Source: Euglena gracilis
Taxonomy: Eukaryota > Euglenida > Euglenophyceae > Euglenales
Length of the DNA stretch: 64,000 bases
Direction of reading: 5' to 3'
Assembly: GCA_039621445.1 (NCBI GenBank)
Contig: CP154957.1
Location: forward strand, 28,158,798-28,222,797
Position numbers and translations under genes: made by a program. Of the stretch, positions 53,166 through 64,000 are shown piece by piece; positions within the stretch are counted from its first letter, which is position 1, and each line of letters starts with the position of its first letter. The notes under the pieces were generated by a model. The model was given only the letters and a program-made list of their open reading frames with translations. It ran no database searches and was not told the origin of the DNA.

Positions 53166-53411
53166 CGTCGTGTACAAAAGTTGCAACGGCAGCGTGTTAA
53201 GGCTGCTTCGAACATTCGAATATTCGACGAATATTCGAATGTTTCAAAATATTTGAACGTTCGAATGTTGTGAAATATACTGTCGAATATTCGTGCAATA
53301 TTCGACCGGAAAATTTTTTGTTTCCATTGGTCTGATTTCCTTCATAGGTAATGTAAAAAGGTTCTCCCTGTATGTATTAGTCCTTTTCCCTTCAGACAAC
53401 ATGTGTCAGCG

Positions 53412-53483
53412 AGGGGCATAGCTCAGCGGTAGAGCACTCGACTTACAATCGAGCGGTCGTGGGTTCGATCCCCACTGTCCTTC
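53412..53483 (+). tRNA. tRNA-Val (anticodon UAC)
   Basis: A full cloverleaf can be drawn: 7-bp acceptor stem (AGGGGCA/TGTCCTT with two G-U pairs), D arm GCTCAGCGGTAGAGC, anticodon stem CTCGA/TCGAG with loop CTTACAA (anticodon TAC at 53444-53446), variable CGGTC and T arm GTGGGTTCGATCCCCAC. Internal A and B boxes are intact, no intron, CCA not encoded, as expected for a nuclear gene. Confidence 0.92.
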
Positions 53484-53942
53484 AAAAATGAATGATTTAT
53501 TTATGGTTTGAAATGACATATGTTTCCATAGCTGGCGTTTTTCTGTTCTTTTTAAAAAAAACGTTTTTTTTTGTTTTTTATTAAAAAAAAAACGGGCAAA
53601 AAAAAACGGCAAAAAAAACAAAGGGGAAAATGATGGTCCAAAGTTTGCCTTTGATCGCAAGGGTGAACCAATCTTAGCTCAAATGACTTGAAACCAATAC
53701 TTTTGGTTGTCTTCAACAAGAATGGTCAAAATAGGGCATTTTTCTGCCATTTTGGCTTGAAACCATTCCAAACTAACTTGAAACATCCCAAATTTGGTGT
53801 CTTTCTCTGACCGGGGATGGGCAAAAAAAAGCTAAAATTAAAGGTAAATTTTTTTTGCCCTGGACCCTCAATGGCGTTTTTTTTTGTTTTTTTTAAAAAA
53901 AACATGTTTTTTTTTAAAAAAAACGTGTTTTTTTTTTGACTT
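53484..53942. other. Spacer between the two valine tRNA genes
   Basis: A/T-homopolymer-rich DNA with AAAAAAACGTTTTTTT-type inverted stretches at 53556-53605 and 53880-53935. No gene. Confidence 0.6.
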
Positions 53943-54014
53943 CGTACACGGTGAGGATCGAACCCACGACCTCTGGCTTGTGAAGCGAGCGCTCTACCAC
54001 TGAGCCACGTGTAT
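53943..54014 (-). tRNA. tRNA-Val (anticodon CAC)
   Basis: On the minus strand: acceptor ATACACG/CGTGTAC (one A-C mismatch at the end), D arm GCTCAGTGGTAGAGC, anticodon stem CTCGC/GCCAG (one C-C mismatch), loop TTCACAA with anticodon CAC, T arm GTGGGTTCGATCCTCAC. The two mismatches suggest possible decay, but the internal promoter boxes are intact. Oriented opposite to the Val(UAC) gene 460 bp away. Confidence 0.85.
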
Positions 54015-54557
54015 ACTGACTATTCGCTTCGCTTAGATAGCATGTAGGGCTCAGGAGGCAAGTTAAAAAATGTTTTGTTTGAAAATAAAACCCTGAATTA
54101 ATGTCAAATGTTTCCACCAAAATGTTTTATATTGGTCCCTGCAGAAGTGATATCCCCAGGAAGGAATGCAAACCCTTTCTGTACGCTCATTTGGGGTAGG
54201 CCAAATCCTACTTTCACTCTGTCCGGTCACAGCTTTTTTTCAGATGGCAGAATCCTTTGTGTGGAAGTATTTCAAGAAAGATCAACAAGACAAGAAATCT
54301 GTAATTTGTGGACAATGTAACAAAACGTTGCGGTTCTGCAGTACAACGAGTAATTTGGCAAGTCATTTGAAGACCCAGCATGGGATCACAAATGCCAGTG
54401 TGGAAAAAGGTATTTCTTTCCCCAAAATTTTATCCTCCACCGACCAAATAGGACAAAAGACTTTGCAAGGCACAGCGCAAATGGCAATCCGAAGTCATGC
54501 CGACCTTTCTGGTAAGGAGTATGTGGCCGTCATTTGGGCCCGAAATGCATGGGGGGT

Positions 54558-54930
54558 GGTTCGGGTCACGGGGGGGTCACGGGGGGGGGGGTCACGGGGG
54601 GGGGGCGGTCACGGGGGGAACACCACGTTTTTGGTAGCAAAATTAGGAATCACCGAGCCTGAATTTTTTGGAAAAATTTCCACAAATTAGGAATCCCCAC
54701 ACCCAAAATTAGGATTTTGACACCAAATTAGGAATCACCAAGCCAAAATTTGAAAAATTTACGCCTCAAGATTAGGAATCTGCCTGAGAATTTTATCAAA
54801 TTAGGCATCACCGGCCAAAAATTTTCCCTACAAAATTTCGCCGAAAAGGGTCCTTGTTCGGGTCAGGGGGGGGTCACGGGGGGGGGGGGGGTCACGGGGG
54901 GTCACGGGGGGAACACCCCCATGGGCATAT
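54558..54930. repeat. G-tract (GTCACGGGG) and TTAGGAATC insert within the hAT relic
   Basis: Two GGTCACGGGGGG clusters (54563-54620, 54862-54915) bracket AAATTAGGAATCACC-type repeats. The hAT reading resumes on the far side. It is related to repeats at 38.5, 49.5, 50.9 and 53.0 kb. Confidence 0.7.
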
Positions 54931-55079
54931 CCTTCTATTGACGACCCACTTTTCCGCCAGCAGTTTGAACCAAGGATGAACAGCACAAACCCTTCCCATT
55001 CCACATACGTCCCTCACTCACCCCAAGCAAAATTTTTGTTTATATGATGAAGAAAATTTCTTGGCTTGATCAAAATTTC

Positions 55080-55170
55080 CTACTGTTTTTCCAAAATAGA
55101 GTTCCACAAAGCAAAACATCCTTGCAATGACCCTGCATACCAGTTGGTTTTGGGCGCGAACAGCTATCAC
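55080..55170 (+). other. Possible intron in the hAT relic
   Basis: After SPQAKFLFI the frame stops. The next good hAT segment begins after CTATCACAG at 55170, consistent with a short intron or a deletion scar. Confidence 0.3.
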
Positions 55171-55574
55171 AGGAGATGAAGCGACTCGCAAGCGAAATGA
55201 AACTGAAGATTGTGGCAAAAGTTGCAAACGAAAATGTGACCATGTGTGTTGACGGGTGGATCAATTGCCGACACCGTAAGATGCGCAGTAGTATTAATGC
55301 AACAATTGACCGCCTGCGCCCCATTGCAAATGCTACCGAGGACTGTGAGATGGATCGGGCCACCTTACAAACAGCTGTTGAGCATCTTGAAAAAATACGT
55401 GGTCACTGGGAAGGAGCTGACCACCACACTATTTTCCACTCACATGCAGTCCGGCATCTGGACCTGAGGTGTGGAAAAAATTTCAGCCACAATGCCCTTT
55501 TGTTGGTCCGCATTTTGCACCCAATGTGTGAACCATCATCCTGGTCCACGGGGGGTAGATCTGGCCTGGGGGGG

Positions 55575-55800
55575 GGGGGGGGTGTGGGCCGACCCTAGGG
55601 TCGGCCCACGGTCGCCAAAGGTCGCCAAAGGTCGCCCAAGGAGCCGTCCGGGAGACCCCCCTAGTGGGCCGACCCTAGGGTCGCCAGCTTAGGGTCGACT
55701 TAGGGTCGTGGGCCGACCCTAGGGTCGACTTAGGGTCGGCCCACCCCATGACCTCCCCTCCCCCTACAACCCTAGGGTCGACTTAGGGTCAGCCCACCCC
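55575..55800. repeat. Palindromic GGGCCGACCCTAGGGTCGGCCC cluster
   Basis: Perfect or near-perfect palindromes around CCCTAGGG, GACTTAGGGTCG units and GGTCGCCAAAGGTCGCC copies. It marks the entry into the terminal satellite and shares motifs with 45281-45510. Confidence 0.8.
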
Positions 55801-55837
55801 ACGACCTCCCCCCCCCCTGCAACCCTAGGCTGGGCAA

Positions 55838-58800
55838 CAAAAGGGATTTGCCCCCCAAATCAGTTGGGTTACACAAGGGATTTGCCCCCCAAAACGGGTG
55901 GGTAACACAAGGGTTTTTTTTATTTTTGGGCCCTCGAACAGTTGGGAAACAAAAGGGATTTGCCCCCCAAGTCAGTTGGGTTACACAAGGGATTTGCCCG
56001 CCAAAACGGGTGTGTAACACAAGGGATTTTGTTATTTAGGGGCCCTCGAACAGTTGGGCAACAAAAGGGATTTGCCCCCCAAGTCAGTTGGGTTACACAA
56101 GGGATTTGCCCCCCAAAACGGGTAGGTAACACAAGGGATTTTGTTATTTAGGGGCCCTCGAACAGTTGGGCAACAAAAGGGATTTGCCCCCCAAATCAGT
56201 TGGGTTACACAAGGGATTTTGTTATTTTGGGGCCCTCGAACAATTGGGCAACAAAAGGGATTTGCCCCCCAAAACGGGTGGGTAACACAAGGGATTTTGT
56301 TATTTTGGGGCCCTCGAACAGTTGGGCAACAAAAGGGATTTGCCCCCCAGATCAGTTGGGTAACACAAGGGATTTGCCCCCGAAAACGGGTGGGTAACAC
56401 AAGGGATTTTGTTATTTTGGGGCCCTCGAACAGTTGGGCAACAAAAGGGATTTGCCCCCCAGATCAGTTGGGTTACACAAGGGATTTGCCCCCCAAAACG
56501 GGTGGGTAACACAAGGGATTTTGTTATTTTGGGGCCCCCGAACAGTTGGGCAACAAAAGGGATTTGCCCCCCAAAACGGGTGGGTAACACAAGGGGTTTT
56601 GTTATTTTGGGGCCCTCGAACAGTTGGGCAACAAAAGGGATTTGCCCCCCAGATCAGTTGGGTTACACAAGGGATTTGCCCCCCAAAACGGGTGGGTAAC
56701 ACAAGGGATTTTGTTATTTTGGGGCCCCGAACAGTTGGGCAACAAAAGGGATTTGCCCCCCAAAACGGGTGGGTAACACAAGGGATTTTGTTATTTTGGG
56801 GCCCTCGAACAGTTGGGCAACAAAAGGGATTTGCCCCCGAAAATGGGTGGGTAACACAAGGGGTTTTGTTATTTTGGGGCCCTCGAACAGTTGGGCAACA
56901 AAAGGTATTTGCCCCCCAAATCAGTTGGGTTACACAAGGGATTTGCCCCCCAAAACGGGTGGGTAACACAAGGGATTTTGTTATTTTGGGGCCCTCGAAC
57001 AGTTGGGCGACAAAAGGGATTTGCCCCCCAGATCAGTTGGGTTACACAAGGGATTTGCCCCCCAAAACGGGTGGGTAACACAAGGGATTTTGTTATTTTG
57101 GGGCCCCCGAACAGTTGGGCAACAAAAGGGATTTGCCCCCCAAACGGGTGGGTAACACAAGGGATTTTGTTATTTTGGGGCCCTCGAACAGTTGGGCGAC
57201 AAAAGGGATTTGCCCCCCAGATCAGTTGGGTCACACAAGGGATTTGCCCCCGAAAACGGGTGGGTAACACAAGGGGTTTTGTTATTTTGGGGCCCCCGAA
57301 CAGTTGGGCAACAAAAGGGATTTGCCCCCCAGATCAGTTGGGTTACACAAGGGATTTGCCCCCCAAAACGGGTGGGTAACACAAGGGATTTTGTTATTTT
57401 GGGGCCCCCGAACAGTTGGGCAACAAAAGGGATTTGCCCCCCAAACGGGTGGGTAACACAAGGGATTTTGTTATTTTGGGGCCCTCGAACAGTTGGGCGA
57501 CAAAAGGGATTTGCCCCCCAGATCAGTTGGGTCACACAAGGGATTTGCCCCCGAAAACGGGTGGGTAACACAAGGGATTTTGTTATTTTGGGGCCCTCGA
57601 ACAGTTGGGCAACAAAAAGGATTTGCCCCCCAGATCAGTTGGGTCACACAAGGGATTTGCCCCCCAAAACGGGTGGGTAACACAAGGATTTTGTTATTTT
57701 GGGGCCCCCGAACAGGTGGGCAACAAAAGGGATTTGCCCCCCAAAACGGGTGGGTAACACAAGGGATTTTGTTATTTTGGGGCCCTCGAACAGTTGGGCA
57801 ACAAAAGGGATTTGCCCCCCAGATCAGTTGGGTTACACAAGGGATTTGCCCCCAAAACGGGTGGGTAACACAAGGGATTTTGTTATTTTGGGGCCCCCGA
57901 ACAGTTGGGCAACAAAAGGGATTTGCCCTGGGTGGGTAACACAAGGGATTTTGTTATTTTGGGGCCCCCGAACAGTTGGGCAACAAAAGGGATTTGCCCC
58001 CGAAAACGGGTAGGTAACACAAGGGATTTTGTTATTTTGGGGCCCGCGAACAGTTGGGCAACAAAAGGGATTTGCCCCCCAAATCAGTTGGGTTACACAA
58101 GGGATTTGCCCCCCAAAACGGGTGGGTAACACAAGGGATTTTGTTATTTTGGGGCACTCAAACAGTTGGGCAACAAAAGGGATTTGCCCCCCAAAACGGG
58201 TGGGTAACACAAGGGATTTTGTTATTTTGGGGCCCTCAAACAGTTGGGCAACAAAAGGGATTTGCCCCCGAAAACGGGTAGGTAACACAAGGGGTTTTGT
58301 TATTTTGGGGCCCTCGAACAGTTGGGCAACAAAAGGGATTTGCCCCCCAAATCAGTTGGGTTACACAAGGGATTTGCCCCCCAAAACGGGTGGGTAACAC
58401 AAGGGATTTTGTTATTTTGGGGCACTCGAACAGTTGGGCAACAAAAGGGATTTGCCCCCCAAAACGGGTGGGTAACACAAGGATTTTGTTATTTTGGGGC
58501 CCTCGAACAGTTGGGCGACAAAAGGGATTTGCCCCCCAGATCAGTTGGGTCACACAAGGGATTTGCCCCCGAAAACGGGTAGGTAACACAAGGGGTTTTG
58601 TTATTTTGGGGCCCTCGAACAGTTGGGCAACAAAAGGGATTTGCCCCCCAAATCAGTTGGGTTACACAAGGGATTTGCCCCCCAAAACGGGTGGGTAACA
58701 CAAGGGATTTTGTTATTTTGGGGCCCTCGAAAAATTGGGCAACAAAAGGGATTTGCCCCCCAAATCAGTTGGGTCACACAAGGGATTTTGTTATTTTGGG

Positions 58801-59458
58801 GCCCTCGAACAATTGGGCAACAAAAGGGATTTGCCCCCCAAATCAGTTGGGTCACACAAGGGATTTGCCCCCGAAAACGGGTAGGTAACACAAGGGATTT
58901 TGTTATTTTGGGGCCCCCGAACAGTTGGGCAACAAAAGGGATTTGCCCCCCAAATCAGTTGGGTTACACAAGGGATTTGCCCCCCAAAACGGGTGGGTAA
59001 CACAAGGGATTTTGTTATTTTGGGGCCCTCGAACAGTTGGGCGACAAAAGGGATTTGCCCCCCAGATTAGTTGGGTTACACAAGGGATTTGCCCCCCAAA
59101 ACGGGTGGGTAACACAAGGGATTTTGTTATTTTGGGGCCCCCGAACAGTTGGGCAACAAAAGGGATTTGCCCCCCAAACGGGTGGGTAACACAAGGGATT
59201 TTGTTATTTTGGGGCCCTCGAACAGTTGGGCGACAAAAGGGATTTGCCCCCCAGATCAGTTGGGTCACACAAGGGATTTGCCCCCCAAAACGGGTGGGTA
59301 ACACAAGGGGTTTTGTTATTTTGGGGCCCTCGAACAGTTGGGCAACAAAAAGGATTTGCCCCCCAGATCAGTTGGGTCACACAAGGGATTTGCCCCCCAA
59401 AACGGGTGGGTAACACAAGGATTTTGTTATTTTGGGGCCCCGAAAAGGTGGGCAACAA

Positions 59459-59516
<58 letters not shown>

Positions 59517-62500
59517 AAAAAAACAACAAAAAAAGGGATTTGCCCCCCAAAACGGGTGGGTAACACAAGGGATTTTGTTATTTTGGGGCCCTCGAACAGT
59601 TGGGCAACAAAAGGGATTTGCCCCCCAGATCAGTTGGGTTACACAAGGGATTTGCCCCCAAAACGGGTGGGTACCACAAGGGATTTTGTTATTTTGGGGC
59701 CCCCGAACAGTTGGGCAACAAAAGGGATTTGCCCCCCAAAACGGGTGGGTAACACAAGGGATTTTGTTATTTTGGGGCCCCCGAACAGTTGGGCAACAAA
59801 AGGGATTTGCCCCCGAAAACGGGTAGGTAACACAAGGGGTTTTGTTATTTTGGGGCCCGCGAACAGTTGGGCAACAAAAGGGATTTGCCCCCCAAATCAG
59901 TTGGGTTACACAAGGGATTTGCCCCCCAAAACGGGTGGGTAACACAAGGGATTTTGTTATTTTGGGGCACTCAAACAGTTGGGCAACAAAAGGGATTTGC
60001 CCCCCAAAACGGGTGGGTAACACAAGGGATTTTGTTATTTTGGGGCCCTCAAACAGTTGGGCAACAAAAGGGATTTGCCCCCGAAAACGGGTAGGTAACA
60101 CAAGGGGTTTTGTTATTTTGGGGCCCTCGAACAATTGGGCAACAAAAGGGATTTGCCCCCCAAATCAGTTGGGTTACACAAGGGATTTGCCCCCCAAAAC
60201 GGGTGGGTAACACAAGGGATTTTGTTATTTTGGGGCACTCGAACAGTTGGGCAACAAAAGGGATTTGCCCCCCAAAACGGGTGGGTAACACAAGGATTTT
60301 GTTATTTTGGGGCCCTCGAACAGTTGGGCGACAAAAGGGATTTGCCCCCCAGATCAGTTGGGTCACACAAGGGATTTGCCCCCGAAAACGGGTAGGTAAC
60401 ACAAGGGGTTTTGTTATTTTGGGGCCCTCGAACAGTTGGGCAACAAAAGGGATTTGCCCCCCAAATCAGTTGGGTTACACAAGGGATTTGCCCCCCAAAA
60501 CGGGTGGGTAACACAAGGGATTTTGTTATTTTGGGGCCCTCGAACAATTGGGCAACAAAAAGGATTTGCCCCCCAAAACGGGTGGGTAACACAAGGGATT
60601 TTGTTATTTTGGGGCCCTCGAACAGTTGGGCAACAAAAGGGATTTGCCCCCCAGATCAGTTGGGTAACACAAGGGATTTGCCCCCCAAAACGGGTGGGTA
60701 ACACAAGGGATTTTGTTATTTTGGGGCCCTCGAACAGTTGGGCAACAAAAGGGATTTGCCCCCCAGATCAGTTGGGTTACACAAGGGATTTGCCCCCCAA
60801 AACGGGTGGGTAACACAAGGGATTTTGTTATTTTGGGGCCCCCGAACAGTTGGGCAACAAAAGGGATTTGCCCCCCAAAACGGGTGGGTAACACAAGGGG
60901 TTTTGTTATTTTGGGGCCCTCGAACAGTTGGGCAACAAAAGGGATTTGCCCCCAGATCAGTTGGGTTACACAAGGGATTTGCCCCCCAAAACGGGTGGGT
61001 AACACAAGGGATTTTGTTATTTTGGGGCCCCCGAACAGTTGGGCAACAAAAGGGATTTGCCCCCCAAAACGGGTGGGTAACACAAGGGATTTTGTTATTT
61101 TGGGGCCCTCGAACAGTTGGGCGACAAAAGGGATTTGCCCCCCAGATCAGTTGGGTTACACAAGGGATTTGCCCCCCAAAACGGGTGGGTAACACAAGGG
61201 ATTTTGTTATTTTGGGGCCCCCGAACAGTTGGGCAACAAAAGGGATTTGCCCCCCAAACGGGTGGGTAACACAAGGGATTTTGTTATTTTGGGGCCCTCG
61301 AACAGTTGGGCGACAAAAGGGATTTGCCCCCCAGATCAGTTGGGTCACACAAGGGATTTGCCCCCGAAAACGGGTGGGTAACACAAGGGGTTTTGTTATT
61401 TTGGGGCCCCCGAACAGTTGGGCAACAAAAGGGATTTGCCCCCCAGATCAGTTGGGTCACACAAGGGATTTGCCCCCGAAAACGGGTAGGTAACACAAGG
61501 GGTTTTGTTATTTTGGGGCCCTCGAACAGTTGGGCAACAAAAAGGATTTGCCCCCCAGATCAGTTGGGTCACACAAGGGATTTGCCCCCCAAAACGGGTG
61601 GGTAACACAAGGATTTTGTTATTTTGGGGCCCCCGAACAGGTGGGCAACAAAAGGGATTTGCCCCCCAAAACGGGTGGGTAACACAAGGGATTTTGTTAT
61701 TTTGGGGCCCTCGAACAGTTGGGCAACAAAAGGGATTTGCCCCCCAGATCAGTTGGGTTACACAAGGGATTTGCCCTCCAAAACGGGTGGGTACCACAAG
61801 GGATTTTGTTATTTTGGGGCCCCCGAACAGTTGGGCAACAAAAGGGATTTGCCCCCCAAAACGGGTGGGTAACACAAGGGATTTTGTTATTTTGGGGCCC
61901 CCGAACAGTTGGGCAACAAAAGGGATTTGCCCCCGAAAACGGGTAGGTAACACAAGGGGTTTTGTTATTTTGGGGCCCGCGAACAGTTGGGCAACAAAAG
62001 GGATTTGCCCCCCAAATCAGTTGGGTTACACAAGGGATTTGCCCCCCAAAACGGGTGGGTAACACAAGGGATTTTGTTATTTTGGGGCACTCAAACAGTT
62101 GGGCAACAAAAGGGATTTGCCCCCCAAAACGGGTGGGTAACACAAGGGATTTTGTTATTTTGGGGCCCTCAAACAGTTGGGCAACAAAAGGGATTTGCCC
62201 CCGAAAACGGGTAGGTAACACAAGGGGTTTTGTTATTTTGGGGCCCTCGAACAGTTGGGCAACAAAAGGGATTTGCCCCCCAAATCAGTTGGGTTACACA
62301 AGGGATTTGCCCCCCAAAACGGGTGGGTAACACAAGGGATTTTGTTATTTTGGGGCACTCGAACAGTTGGGCAACAAAAGGGATTTGCCCCCCAAAACGG
62401 GTGGGTAACACAAGGATTTTGTTATTTTGGGGCCCTCGAACAGTTGGGCGACAAAAGGGATTTGCCCCCCAGATCAGTTGGGTCACACAAGGGATTTGCC

Positions 62501-64000
62501 CCCGAAAACGGGTAGGTAACACAAGGGGTTTTGTTATTTTGGGGCCCTCGAACAGTTGGGCAACAAAAGGGATTTGCCCCCCAAATCAGTTGGGTTACAC
62601 AAGGGATTTGCCCCCCAAAACGGGTGGGTAACACAAGGGATTTTGTTATTTTGGGGCACTCGAACAGTTGGGCAACAAAAGGGATTTGCCCCCCAAAACG
62701 GGTGGGTAACACAAGGGATTTTGTTATTTTGGGGCCCTCAAACAGTTGGGCAACAAAAGGGATTTGCCCCCGAAAACGGGTAGGTAACACAAGGGGTTTT
62801 GTTATTTTGGGGCCCTCGAACAATTGGGCAACAAAAGGGATTTGCCCCCCAAATCAGTTGGGTTACACAAGGGATTTGCCCCCCAAAACGGGTGGGTAAC
62901 ACAAGGGATTTTGTTATTTTGGGGCACTCGAACAGTTGGGCAACAAAAGGGATTTGCCCCCCAAAACGGGTGGGTAACACAAGGATTTTGTTATTTTGGG
63001 GCCCTCGAACAGTTGGGCAACAAAAGGGATTTGCACCCCAGATCAGTTGGGTTACACAAGGGATTTGCCCCCCAAAACGGGTGGGTAACACAAGGGATTT
63101 TGTTATTTTGGGGCCCCCGAACAGTTGGGCAACAAAAGGGATTTGCCCCCCAAAACGGGTGGGTAACACAAGGGATTTTGTTATTTTGGGGCCCCCGAAC
63201 AGTTGGGCAACAAAAGGGATTTGCCCCCCAAACGGGTGGGTAACACAAGGGATTTTGTTATTTTGGGGCCCTCGAACAGTTGGGCAACAAAAGGGATTTG
63301 CCCCCCAGATCAGTTGGGTTACACAAGGGATTTGCCCCCCAAAACGGGTGGGTAACACAAGGGATTTTGTTATTTTGGGGCCCTCGAACAGTTGGGCAAC
63401 AAAAGGGATTTGCCCCCCAAAACGGGTGGGTAACACAAGGGATTTTGTTATTTTGGGGCCCTCAAACAGTTGGGCAACAAAAGGGATTTGCCCCCGAAAA
63501 CGGGTAGGTAACACAAGGGGTTTTGTTATTTTGGGGCCCTCGAACAATTGGGCAACAAAAGGGTTTGGGCCCCCAAATCAGTTGGGTTACACAAGGGATT
63601 TGCCCCCCAAAACGGGTGGGTAACACAAGGGATTTTGTTATTTTGGGGCACTCGAACAGTTGGGCAACAAAAGGGATTTGCCCCCCAAAACGGGTGGGTA
63701 ACACAAGGGATTTTGTTATTTTGGGGCCCTCGAACAGTTGGGCAACAAAAGGGATTTGCCCCCCAGATCAGTTGGGTTACACAAGGGATTTGCCCCCAAA
63801 ACGGGTGGGTAACACAAGGGATTTTGTTAATTTGGGGCCCCGAAAACAGTTGGGCAACAAAAGGGATTTGCCCCCCAAAACGGGTGGGTAACACAAGGGA
63901 TTTTGTTATTTTGGGGCCCCGAAACAGTTGGGCAACAAAAGGGATTTGCCCCCAAAACGGGTGGGTAACACAAGGGATTTTGTTATTTTGGGGCCCTCGA
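55838..64000. repeat. 8-kb higher-order satellite of 44-bp and 34-bp modules
   Basis: Module a (44 bp) runs GGGATTTTGTTATTTTGGGG to CAGTTGGGCAACAAAA. Modules b and c (34 bp each) begin GGGATTTGCCCCCC and end with GATCAGTTGGGTTACACAA or AACGGGTGGGTAACACAA. They alternate as a-c (78 bp) or a-b-c (112 bp). The array runs to the window edge. Because few stops occur in any frame, false proteins up to 274 codons appear on both strands. Units differ by substitutions and 1-2-bp indels with no sign of frame preservation. Confidence 0.97.
59460..59515. repeat. 56-bp poly(A) tract inside the satellite
   Basis: A pure adenine run interrupts one satellite unit after GGTGGGCAACAAC and is followed by CAAAAAAACAAC. 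It is most simply slippage expansion of the CAACAAAA end of module a. Confidence 0.9.

Larger units (their letters stand above)
54244..55540 (+). pseudogene. hAT-family transposase relic with BED zinc finger and internal deletion
   Basis: Starting after a TTTTCAG acceptor-like site, the frame reads MAESFVWKYFKKDQQDKKSV, then ICGQCNKTLRFCSTTSNLAS, HLKTQHG: a BED finger (C-x2-C...H-x4-H). It continues to SHADLSGKEYVAVIWARNAW. A G-rich insert (about 54558-54930) interrupts it, and SIDDPLFRQQFEPRMNS resumes. A later block (EMKRLASEMKLKIVAKVANE, NVTMCVDGWINCRHR) is the DGWT segment, followed within 30 bp by LRPIANATEDCEMDRATLQT, which in hAT proteins lies near the C-terminus. The RNase-H-like core between them is missing. 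Non-functional as it stands. Family assignment is from domain knowledge. Confidence 0.75.

Noticed and set aside
55838-64000. Possible CRISPR-like array of short repeats
   Set aside because: There are no unique spacers; the whole sequence is repeat modules, and the context is eukaryotic.
55838-64000. Proteins of 130-274 codons with ICPPKRVGNTRDFVILGPSNSW repeats
   Set aside because: Equally long frames exist on the opposite strand and in other frames. Units accumulate indels without frame preservation, so this is non-coding satellite.

Overview
The window reads as nuclear DNA from a repeat-rich eukaryote, most likely a unicellular alga or other protist; I cannot name the species. Supporting this are genes split into many small GC-rich exons separated by long introns, two nuclear-type valine tRNA genes, BED-finger/hAT and DDE transposase relics, very long microsatellites, homopolymer G/C tracts and no operon-like layout. 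Bases 7-233 are an assembly gap. Most long open frames here are by-products of tandem repeats that happen to lack stop codons, not genes.

Region 1 (about 1.1-13.4 kb, minus strand) holds the exons of one or two genes. The first exons encode a beta-sandwich-like domain (motifs [49 protein letters not shown]). The lower-coordinate exons are proline/alanine/lysine-rich basic tails. Region 2 (14.9-35.0 kb, minus strand) is a divergent actin or actin-like gene. Nine exons are placed, from the start codon at 35039 to the C-terminal VVHTKCF and stop at 14916; the exon phases agree at the joins I could check, and one intron appears to be GC-AG. A short exon carrying the 'ALPHAI' segment was not found.

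The introns and intergenic DNA are filled with non-autonomous inverted-repeat elements. Six have intact 8-bp target-site duplications (9895-10289, 11355-11709, 29245-29519, 29761-30068, 45917-46269, 52136-52631), and a 3.9-kb composite (18899-22831) has the same signature. This points to hAT-type transposition. Several share G/C tracts and a central GGCGCC hairpin. Other elements have different ends: a 3-kb foldback-like element full of TGCGCAAATGCGCA palindromes (25489-28456), elements embedded in CATA arrays (47.9-48.7 kb), and one with perfect 42-bp inverted repeats (45281-45510).

Region 3 (35-53 kb) is almost entirely dispersed repeats, tetranucleotide arrays and a frameshifted DDE transposase relic (about 42.2-42.96 kb). 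Region 4 (53.4-55.6 kb) has tRNA-Val(UAC), a divergently oriented tRNA-Val(CAC), and a hAT transposase pseudogene that kept its BED finger and C-terminal part but lacks the catalytic middle. Region 5 (55.85 kb to the window end) is an 8-kb satellite of interleaved 44-bp and 34-bp modules.
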